Assembly (NCBI RefSeq): GCF_001189295.1
Contig: NZ_CP012159.1
Span: 9,656,501 to 9,720,500, forward strand
From: Chondromyces crocatus
Lineage (GTDB): Bacteria > Myxococcota_A > Polyangia > Polyangiales > Polyangiaceae
Length of the DNA: 64,000 bases
Direction: 5' to 3'
Both the position numbers and the translations under genes were made by a program. Below are positions 58,165 to 64,000 of the stretch, one piece after another (the stretch's first letter is position 1; each line of letters begins with the position of its first letter). The notes under the pieces were generated by a model. That model was given only the letters and a program-made list of their open reading frames with translations. It was not told the DNA's origin and did no database searches.

Positions 58165-59298
58165 TCAGTGCGTCGCGTCCACTGCGCCAGGGCCGAGGAG
58201 CGTGCCGCACATCGTCTTGCAGAGGATGTCCCTCTCGGAGCAGTCGCACTTGCCCTGCTTCTTCAGCTCGAGCTTCTCCTGGATCGCGTTCAGCGTGAAG
58301 CCGGCGCGCCGCTCCACCTTCTGCAGCGTCCACCCTTCCTCGATCTGCCGCTGCGTGCGCGGATCGGTGGGCTTGCCGTCGGCCTCGCCGCAGCAGCGGA
58401 AGCTCAGGAAGTAGTAATAAAAGTCTTCATCGTGCGTGTAGATCTTGGGGCGGCACTGGTTGCGGACGCCCTTGTACCAGGGGCCTCCGCTGTGCACGCT
58501 GTCGAAGTCGCCGCGGCGGCTGTTCTTCGGCTGCTCGGTCGAGACGACCTCGTCGGCGTTCGCGGGGAGGTCGGCGACGCCGAAGTCGCTGATGCACTCG
58601 GGCTGGGTGCCGCTGGGCACGCCGCGCCAGAGCCGCGCCAGTTCCTTGGGGTCGCGCTTGGCTACGGCCTTCATGTTGGGGCCGTCCCAGGGGTGGTCGC
58701 CGTTGCACTTCTTGGCGTCGCGCACGTAGCCGTAGGGGAACGGCTTCATCTCGGGGCCTTCGCAGGCGAAGGTCCACTCGGACTCGCTGCACATGCGCTT
58801 GCCGACGGCGGCGCACTTCATCTGGGCCTGGTGGAAGCGGTTCATCACCTCGGGGCGCTCGCCCTTCACGTTGGGCCATTCGTAGGTGTCGATGCAGTAG
58901 CGCTTCTTCACCTTCTGGCCGACGCAGCGGGCCTTCGGCTCGAACTCTTCGCAGACGGTCTTCTTGTTCGACTTGTCGAACCAGCTCTGCTTGCAGGTGT
59001 GCTCGACCTCGGTGCAGTACTCGCCCTCGACGAGCTTCATGTTCGCGGGACACGCGCTCGGGCCTTCGGGCTCGGGCGGGGTGGCGGGGGTGCTCGCGGT
59101 GGGCGCCGTGGGCGCCGCGGTGGGGTCGGTCGACGCCAGGGGCGCCGGGGTGCTCGCGGTGCCCGGCGGGGTGGCCATGGCCACGGGCGGGGTCGGCTTC
59201 GCCGAGGGAGGCGGGTTGTTCACGGGCTCGGGCGCAGCGCCGGAGCAGGCGAGGGTCAGCGTGGGGGCGAGGACGAGGGCGAGCAGCGGGAGGCGCAT
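58165..59298 (-). CDS. SUMF/FGE-fold lipoprotein
   Basis: The 377-residue protein has a lipobox (TLTLACSG), a Pro/Ala/Thr linker to about residue 80, and a formylglycine-generating-enzyme-like fold. That fold shows CPANMKLVEGEYCTEVEHTC, RFHQAQMKCAAVGKRMCSESEWTFACEGPEMKPFPYGY, DFGVADLPANADEVV and FYYYFLSFRCCGEADG. It has many Cys, so disulfides are likely. FGE-type proteins oxidise Cys in sulfatases, but many relatives are only structural. The active-site Cys pair of true FGE is not evident here, so enzymatic activity is doubtful. It faces the S9 peptidase gene with a 144-base gap. Confidence 0.75.
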   Translation of the reverse strand: MRLPLLALVLAPTLTLACSGAAPEPVNNPPPSAKPTPPVAMATPPGTASTPAPLASTDPTAAPTAPTASTPATPPEPEGPSACPANMKLVEGEYCTEVEHTCKQSWFDKSNKKTVCEEFEPKARCVGQKVKKRYCIDTYEWPNVKGERPEVMNRFHQAQMKCAAVGKRMCSESEWTFACEGPEMKPFPYGYVRDAKKCNGDHPWDGPNMKAVAKRDPKELARLWRGVPSGTQPECISDFGVADLPANADEVVSTEQPKNSRRGDFDSVHSGGPWYKGVRNQCRPKIYTHDEDFYYYFLSFRCCGEADGKPTDPRTQRQIEEGWTLQKVERRAGFTLNAIQEKLELKKQGKCDCSERDILCKTMCGTLLGPGAVDATH

Positions 59299-59387
59299 AA
59301 GGCCGGGCCGGGATGGCAGAGGGGGGCGTGGCTGTCAACCAGGGGGAGAGCCGTGAGCCGGGGGTGAGCCGGGGTCGGGTGGTGATG

Positions 59388-60635
59388 TCACGAGGGGGAG
59401 AGCAGCGCAGGCGCTTCCTGCGGAGCGCGTCGCAGGTAGCGCCCGACCCACACGGACAGGCCGAGGGCGATGGCCACGGAGGCCGCCACGGCGACGGGGA
59501 AGTGTGCGGTCTCGTGCGCGAGCCAGGCGACGAAGCCGGCGGCCGCGGCGAGGCGCGCCCATTCGAGGGGGACGGCCCAGGCGCGGGCTTCCACGAGGCC
59601 GCCCCAGGTTGCCGTGCCGGCCACGAGCACGGCCGCAGCCCAGGAAAGCTCGGCGAAGGAGAGCTTGGGTGCGCCCCAGAGGAGCAGCGTGGTGCCGGCG
59701 ACGAGGCTCGCGAAGCCGACGGCGCCGTAGAGGTCGAGGCCGCGCGGGACCACGACGTCGTACTTGCGCTGGGTCTCACGGCTGACCTCGGGAACGGTCA
59801 CCGGGCCGCCGAGATCCTGGGGCATCCACTCGGGGGGCATCACCCAGACGAGCAGCTTGTCGCGAAGCCTCCGGGTCTTGCGCGATCGGTGGAGCAGCTC
59901 CTTGAAGTGCTCGACGTTGGCCCAGAGGGGGTTGAAGCTCTGGAGGGGCTTCACCGTGCCATAGACGGGCTCGTCGTCCTCGGGGGTGAAGGTGCCGAAG
60001 AGGCGGTCCCAGATGATGAAGATGCCGGCGTAGTTCTTGTCGATGTAGCGGGGGTTCGTGCCGTGATGGACGCGGTGGTGGGAGGGGGTGTTGAGCACGT
60101 GCTCCAGCCAGCCGATGCGGCCCACGGCGCGGGTGTGGATCCAGAACTGGTAGAGGGTGTTCAGCGTGAGCATCGAGACGAACATGACCGGCGAGAAGCC
60201 GAGCACGGCGAGCGGCACGTAGAACATCCACGAGGTGAGGCCCGTGAACCAGCTCTGCCGGAGCGCGGTGGAGAGGTTGTACTCCTCGCTCTGGTGGTGG
60301 ACGATGTGCGTCGCCCAGAAGAACGAGATCCGGTGGCTCGCCCGGTGGTACACGTAGTAGCCGAGGTCGACGCCGAGCAGGAGCGCGAACCAGGCGAGGG
60401 GCGAGGTGGGGGACATCGTGGTGACGCGGAAATGCTCGTAGACGAGCGCGTACCCGCTGACGTTCACGGCGGCGATGAGCAGGCCGATCACCTGCTGGCC
60501 GATGCCGCAGCTCATGCTGCCGACGGCATCGTGGAAGGTGTACCGGAGGTCTCCCTGCCGTCGGTTGACGAGCAGCTCGATGCCGATGAGCACGAGGAAA
60601 AATGGGACGGCGAGGGCGATGTAGAGGGCGTCCAC
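59388..60635 (-). CDS. Sterol desaturase/fatty acid hydroxylase-family membrane protein
   Basis: The 415-residue membrane protein has the di-iron His clusters of the fatty acid hydroxylase superfamily: YHRASHRISFFWATHIVHHQSE and NTPSHHRVHHGTNPRYIDKNY. Several membrane helices lie on both sides, with an extra C-terminal part of about four helices (LDLYGAVGFASLVAGTTLLLWGA). The arrangement is close to alkylglycerol monooxygenase (TMEM195-like), which opens ether lipids or hydroxylates lipids with O2. The GTG at 60635 has AGGA upstream. It is divergent from the acyl-CoA dehydrogenase gene across 188 bases; both may act on lipids. Confidence 0.88.
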   Translation of the reverse strand: MDALYIALAVPFFLVLIGIELLVNRRQGDLRYTFHDAVGSMSCGIGQQVIGLLIAAVNVSGYALVYEHFRVTTMSPTSPLAWFALLLGVDLGYYVYHRASHRISFFWATHIVHHQSEEYNLSTALRQSWFTGLTSWMFYVPLAVLGFSPVMFVSMLTLNTLYQFWIHTRAVGRIGWLEHVLNTPSHHRVHHGTNPRYIDKNYAGIFIIWDRLFGTFTPEDDEPVYGTVKPLQSFNPLWANVEHFKELLHRSRKTRRLRDKLLVWVMPPEWMPQDLGGPVTVPEVSRETQRKYDVVVPRGLDLYGAVGFASLVAGTTLLLWGAPKLSFAELSWAAAVLVAGTATWGGLVEARAWAVPLEWARLAAAAGFVAWLAHETAHFPVAVAASVAIALGLSVWVGRYLRRAPQEAPALLSPS

Positions 60636-60823
60636 GAAATCCTGTCCTTCGCTGTGGGTTCTGTAGGTTCGTAACGATCATACCTCGTGCCGGGCGGCGT
60701 GGTGGAGAGAAGGCACGATGTCGTCTCGTGTCGGGTCGCCTCGGCCGCGCGGCCTGAACCGAGCCCCTCGACAAGGAGGCCCGTTCCGGGGTTTGCTGCC
60801 GCCAAGGAGGCCCCGGAGCGACC

Positions 60824-62017
60824 ATGGATTTCGAGCTATCTCCCGAGCTCCGCGCGCTACGTCAGGACGTGCGCGCCTTCGTCGACGAGCGGATCATCCC
60901 GGACGAAGCGGCCCTCGTGGCCGAGGACAGGCAGCGCAAGAGCGACACGCTGCGGCGGCTCCAGGGCGAGGCACGCGCCGCCGGTCTGTGGACGCCTCAC
61001 CTGCCGCCCTCGCACGGCGGGCGGGGTCTGGGGATCATGGGCATGTGCGCCCTGTTCCGGGAGATGGGGCGCTCGCCGGTGGGGGCGCGCGTGTTCCACT
61101 GTGATGCGCCGGATCAGGGGAACATGGATCTCTTGCTCGGGTCGGCGACGCCCGCGCAGCAGGAGCGCTGGCTGAAGCCGCTCTGCGAGGGAGAGATCAC
61201 CAGCGCGTTCTGCATGACCGAGCCGGCGCCAGGAGCCGGGGCCGATCCCTCCAACCTGCAGACCCGCGCGACCCGCGACGGGAACGGGTGGGTGATCGAG
61301 GGGCACAAGTGGTACTCGACCGGCGGCGGGGACGCGGCGTTCCTGATCGTGATGGCGCGGACGAGCGACGATCCCAGGGCGGGCGCGACGATGTTCCTCG
61401 TGGACCGGAAGGCCGAGGGGGTCGAGCACGTGCGCGACATCCCGGTGATGGCGGAGCCGCTGCTCGCGCACCGGGAGGCCGAGCTGAAGTTCCACGGGGT
61501 GCGGGTGGACGACGACGCCGTGCTCGCGGGCGTGGGCGAGGGCTTCCGGCTGGCGCAGCAGCGCCTGGTCCCGGCGCGGCTCACGCACTGCATGCGGTGG
61601 CTGGGCCTCGCGACGCGCGCGCTGGACCTCTGCAAGCAGTACATCGCCACCCGTCACAGCTTCGGCCAGGTGCTCGCGCGTCACCAGATGATCCAGAAGA
61701 TGATCGCCGACAGCGCCGCCGCGATCCACGCGGGCAACCTGATGACGCTGCACTGTGCCTGGATGCTGGAGCGCGGGCAGGCGAAGGAGGCGCGGCCCTA
61801 CTCGTCCATGGCGAAGAACCACGTGGCGAACACGCTGCTGAAGGTGCTCGACGATGCCATCCAGATGCACGGCGGGCTCGGCTACAGCGACGACATGCCC
61901 TTCGCCTCGTGGTACCGCCACGCGCGCGCCGCACGCATCGCCGATGGGCCGGACGAGATCCACACCATGGTCGTCGCCCGCGATTTCCTCACGCGAGGAC
62001 TCGATCTGCTCGTGTGA
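60824..62017 (+). CDS. Acyl-CoA dehydrogenase family protein
   Basis: The 397-residue flavoenzyme has MDFELSPELRALRQDVRAFVDERIIPDE at the N-terminus, then SAFCMTEPAPGAGADPSNLQTRATRD (FAD/acyl-binding), VIEGHKWYSTGGGDAAFLIVMART, RLTHCMRWLGLATRALDLCKQYIATRHSFGQVLARHQ and the C-terminal MHGGLGYSDDMPFASWYRHARAARIADGPDEIH. It should oxidise an acyl-CoA at the alpha-beta position and pass electrons to ETF; the acyl chain is unknown. The form is closer to long-chain or ACAD10/11-like members. GGAG is five bases upstream of the ATG at 60824. Confidence 0.92.
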   Translation: MDFELSPELRALRQDVRAFVDERIIPDEAALVAEDRQRKSDTLRRLQGEARAAGLWTPHLPPSHGGRGLGIMGMCALFREMGRSPVGARVFHCDAPDQGNMDLLLGSATPAQQERWLKPLCEGEITSAFCMTEPAPGAGADPSNLQTRATRDGNGWVIEGHKWYSTGGGDAAFLIVMARTSDDPRAGATMFLVDRKAEGVEHVRDIPVMAEPLLAHREAELKFHGVRVDDDAVLAGVGEGFRLAQQRLVPARLTHCMRWLGLATRALDLCKQYIATRHSFGQVLARHQMIQKMIADSAAAIHAGNLMTLHCAWMLERGQAKEARPYSSMAKNHVANTLLKVLDDAIQMHGGLGYSDDMPFASWYRHARAARIADGPDEIHTMVVARDFLTRGLDLLV

Positions 62018-62158
62018 CCCGCGAGGGGATTGTTCTCACCAGCGAACACTCTCGCCCGCCGATCCGGCCTAATCAGCGGACGCACCCCGTCGTAGGCTCC
62101 TGCGCGAAGGAGGCCTCACGGCGCTCGCCCCGGCGGCGCGCAGCCCGCACCCCGTCCC

Positions 62159-63373
62159 ATGAAGCTCCCCTTTCGCAAGGCCCTCTTCTGGGTCCATCTG
62201 GTCGCCGGCGTCGTCGCGGGCCTCGTCGTCGCGTTGATGTCGTTCACCGGCGTCGCCCTCGCCTTCAAGCCGCAGATCATGGCGTGGGGCGCGGAGCAGA
62301 CCCTGGTGGCGCCGCCGCCGTCGGCCGGGGCGCGTCGCCTCCCTCTGGAAGATGTGCTCGCCCGGGTCCGCACGGCCGTGCCAGCGCTGCGCCCCACGGC
62401 GATCAGCGTGTACGCGCAGCCCGACACGCCCGTGCTGGTGACCGCCGACAAGCACACCTCCTTCCACGTGCATGCGTACACCGGCGAGGTGCTCGGGCAG
62501 ATCGCGCCAGGCTGGAGCGGGTTCTTCCAGGTGATGGAAGAGTGGCACCGCTGGCTGGGCAGGACGGGTGACCAGCGGGACGCGGGGCGCGCCATCACGG
62601 GGGTGAGCAACGCGGCGTTCCTGGTGCTCGCCGTCACGGGTCTCTACCTGTGGTGGCCACGCAAGTGGACGTGGCGCAGCGTGCGCCAGTCGGTGTGGTT
62701 CCAGCGGCGCCTGGTCGGCAAGGCGCGCGACTGGAACTGGCACAACACCATCGGTCTGTGGACGGCGCCGGTGCTCGTCGTGCTGACGGCGACGGGCATG
62801 GTCATCTCGTACAAGTGGGCCTCGAACCTGGTCTACACGCTCACCGGCAGCGAGCCGCCGCAGCAGGCTCCGCTCACGATCGCCCCGCCTTCCCCTGCGG
62901 CGAAGCCTCTCGCCATGGACGCCCTCCTCGATGCGGCGAAGCCCCTCGCTCCCCCCTGGGAACGGCTCACGCTCCGCCTGCCCGAGCCACCGAAATCCAA
63001 GGGAGGCACGCCCCCCGCCGAGGCCACCCCGGAGCCGGTGCGGATCACGGTGCGCGAGCCCGACCCGTGGCCTCGCTTCTTCTCGCCGCAGCTCACGCTC
63101 GATCCGTACACGGGCGCGCTGCTCGCCCGGGAGGAGTTCGCCGACTACAGCGTCGGTCACCAGGTGCGTCGGTGGATGCGCTTCCTGCACACCGGCGAGG
63201 CGCTCGGGGTGGGTGGGCAGCTCGTCGCCGCCCTCGCTTCCCTGGGCGCGCTGTTCCTCGTGTGGACCGGCCTTGCGCTCGCTTTGCGGCGCTTCGCGCG
63301 ATGGCGCAAGCGGCGTGCAGACGACGCGGACACCAGCGAGGCGTCCCTGGACACGCCAGGAGACGCTGCATGA
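62159..63373 (+). CDS. PepSY-associated membrane protein
   Basis: The 404-residue protein has the four-helix PepSY_TM pattern: ALFWVHLVAGVVAGLVVALMSFTGVALAF, the PepSY part with SVYAQPDTPVLVTADKHTSFHVHAYTGEVLGQ, WHRWLG, VSNAAFLVLAVTGLYLWWPRKW, NWHNTIGLWTAPVLVVLTATGMVISYKWA, and the last helix QLVAALASLGALFLVWTGLALAL. His and Trp near the helix ends could bind haem. Relatives often sit with TonB-dependent iron uptake or serve as reductases for ferric complexes. No such receptor is in the window. The ATG at 62159 fits the family N-terminus MKLPFRKALFWVH. Confidence 0.88.
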   Translation: MKLPFRKALFWVHLVAGVVAGLVVALMSFTGVALAFKPQIMAWGAEQTLVAPPPSAGARRLPLEDVLARVRTAVPALRPTAISVYAQPDTPVLVTADKHTSFHVHAYTGEVLGQIAPGWSGFFQVMEEWHRWLGRTGDQRDAGRAITGVSNAAFLVLAVTGLYLWWPRKWTWRSVRQSVWFQRRLVGKARDWNWHNTIGLWTAPVLVVLTATGMVISYKWASNLVYTLTGSEPPQQAPLTIAPPSPAAKPLAMDALLDAAKPLAPPWERLTLRLPEPPKSKGGTPPAEATPEPVRITVREPDPWPRFFSPQLTLDPYTGALLAREEFADYSVGHQVRRWMRFLHTGEALGVGGQLVAALASLGALFLVWTGLALALRRFARWRKRRADDADTSEASLDTPGDAA

Positions 63374-63412
63374 CAACCTGCATCGACGGCACCGCGTGAA
63401 GGAGACGCACGC

Positions 63413-63517
63413 ATGAGCACCCCGCGCACTTCACGCACCGCGCGCCCACCTGTGGCAGCGCGTCCCGCTGCGCCGGTGCGCCATCCACGCGGCATCGAGC
63501 ATCTCAAGGAGGCCTGA
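63413..63517 (+). CDS. Possible small ORF of 34 residues after the PepSY gene
   Basis: An ATG at 63413 preceded by AAGGAGA leads to a 34-codon frame (MSTPRTSRTARPPVAARPAA). Its stop overlaps a further ATG at 63517 that has AAGGAGG three bases upstream. The peptide is Arg/Pro/Ala-rich without a known motif. It may only be a translated leader or chance frame in a GC-rich gap; the strong ribosome binding sites are the only support. Confidence 0.3.
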   Translation: MSTPRTSRTARPPVAARPAAPVRHPRGIEHLKEA

Positions 63518-63601
63518 TGCAGCCGGCCGACGCCTTCAGTCGACGGCACATGACGCCGGGGAAGCGTCAGCGACCCCCTTCCACAGGACGAGGGCAAGCG
63601 C

Positions 63602-64000
63602 ATGTCCTTCTTCAGCATCGAGACGAGCAGCGTGGTGATCTTGGCCATCGCCGTCATCGGCGCCGTCCTCACGCTCCACAAGGTCCGCCAGAGGCGAGTC
63701 CATGATGTCCACGTCGACGAGGCCGGCAAGCTCCGCGCCGAGATGAGTCTCGTTCGCCGCGAGTTGCAGCTCCGTAATGCGGATTGCGACCGGATCGCGC
63801 GCCACTACGCGAGGCTCCAGGTCGAGCTCAAGGAGAAGGAAGAATGCCTGCTCAACCTCGACAGTGACATCCTCTGGCACAGAGAGCAGCTCGCCACCCG
63901 GCTGACGCGCGTGAGGCGGACGTACCGCGTCCTCACGATGGGCGTGAAGTACACAGGCAAGACCTCGCTCACGCTGAAGTGGGCGAACCCGCTCGTCGAT
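63602..64000 (+). CDS. Membrane-anchored coiled-coil P-loop protein (3' end cut by window)
   Basis: From the ATG at 63602 the protein reads MSFFSIETSSVVILAIAVIG, a single N-terminal membrane segment. A coiled coil follows (AEMSLVRRELQLRNADCDRIARHYARLQVELKEKEECL), then TYRVLTMGVKYTGKTSLTLKW. The GVKYTGKTS stretch fits a Walker A P-loop (GxxxxGKT), so a GTPase- or STAND-like NTPase domain begins just before the window ends. At least 133 residues are present. An upstream ATG at 63517 is in another frame. Function cannot be assigned from the fragment. Confidence 0.7.
   Translation, partial: MSFFSIETSSVVILAIAVIGAVLTLHKVRQRRVHDVHVDEAGKLRAEMSLVRRELQLRNADCDRIARHYARLQVELKEKEECLLNLDSDILWHREQLATRLTRVRRTYRVLTMGVKYTGKTSLTLKWANPLVD

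Noticed and set aside
63517-63705. 62-codon frame with a strong ribosome binding site
   Set aside because: It overlaps the start of the membrane-anchored P-loop gene in another frame and is Arg/His/Pro-rich; possibly a leader, but unsupported.
1-64000. tRNA, rRNA, insertion sequences or prophage genes
   Set aside because: I saw no cloverleaf, ribosomal RNA sequence, transposase, integrase or terminal inverted repeats of an insertion element on either strand; a tRNA scan could still find one by computation.

Overview
The window is very GC-rich DNA with tightly packed genes and no rRNA, tRNA or CRISPR array that I can see. The gene content suggests a delta-proteobacterial myxobacterium, probably of the Polyangiaceae/Sorangium type. 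It has a eukaryote-like Ser/Thr kinase fused to a STAND-type NTPase, many lipoproteins with proline/alanine linkers, an FHA-sigma54 activator, two type VI secretion (T6SS) effector loci, and Cys-rich lipoproteins with a hydrophobic-plus-arginine C-terminus. The taxonomic assignment is inference from gene content and base composition.

Left part (1-6.4 kb): ordinary metabolic genes. These are a saccharopine-dehydrogenase-like reductase (cut by the window edge), a methyltransferase, an HpcH/HpaI-type aldolase-like protein, a lipoprotein cytochrome c, a small zinc-ribbon protein, an anchored thioredoxin and an Old Yellow Enzyme. A dyad-symmetric element and thirteen copies of a 21-bp tandem repeat follow.

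6.7-12.3 kb: a tightly coupled three-gene operon on the minus strand. It encodes a winged-helix protein, a large AAA-type ATPase with a Lys-rich linker, and a RecB-family PD-(D/E)XK nuclease domain fused to an FtsK-type translocase. I do not recognise this combination. It is my best candidate for an undescribed DNA-processing or defence system.

12.4-19.3 kb: surE, a lipid kinase, an ArsC/Spx-like protein, a Cys-rich lipoprotein, a TetR regulator, and a beta-propeller/di-haem cytochrome peroxidase-like lipoprotein. 19.4-23.7 kb: a T6SS tip island (vgrG, a small acidic protein, PAAR, and an unknown Lys-rich putative effector with SH3-like ends). 23.7-30.8 kb: a type I modification subunit and a specificity subunit kept 3 kb apart with no restriction subunit between or beside them, interleaved with a thioesterase, an ABC-F ATPase and a small membrane protein. 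An AlkD-like protein with a histone-H1-like tail lies next to hsdS.

31-35.4 kb: a kinase-STAND protein translationally coupled to a TPR/PEGA outer-membrane-type protein. 35.4-45.8 kb: a complete-looking reductive pyrimidine degradation cluster, with an NCS1 transporter, PreA, PreT, dihydropyrimidinase, beta-ureidopropionase and a (methyl)malonate-semialdehyde dehydrogenase. It runs on into an FHA-sigma54 activator and a Cys-rich lipoprotein. 45.9-49.3 kb: TerC, a multi-domain class III nucleotidyl cyclase and a lone receiver protein. 50.2-51.7 kb: a PepSY membrane protein and a sulfite-oxidase-fold molybdoenzyme.

52-54 kb: a second T6SS-type effector module (DUF2169 adaptor, DUF4150 PAAR-like protein, and a small putative effector with a phospholipase-A2-like His-Asp pair). 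A 0.7-kb field of degenerate, near-palindromic repeats follows (54.29-54.98 kb). Right part: an S9 peptidase lipoprotein, a SUMF/FGE-fold lipoprotein, a sterol-desaturase-family hydroxylase, an acyl-CoA dehydrogenase, a second PepSY protein, and the start of a membrane-anchored P-loop protein cut by the window end.
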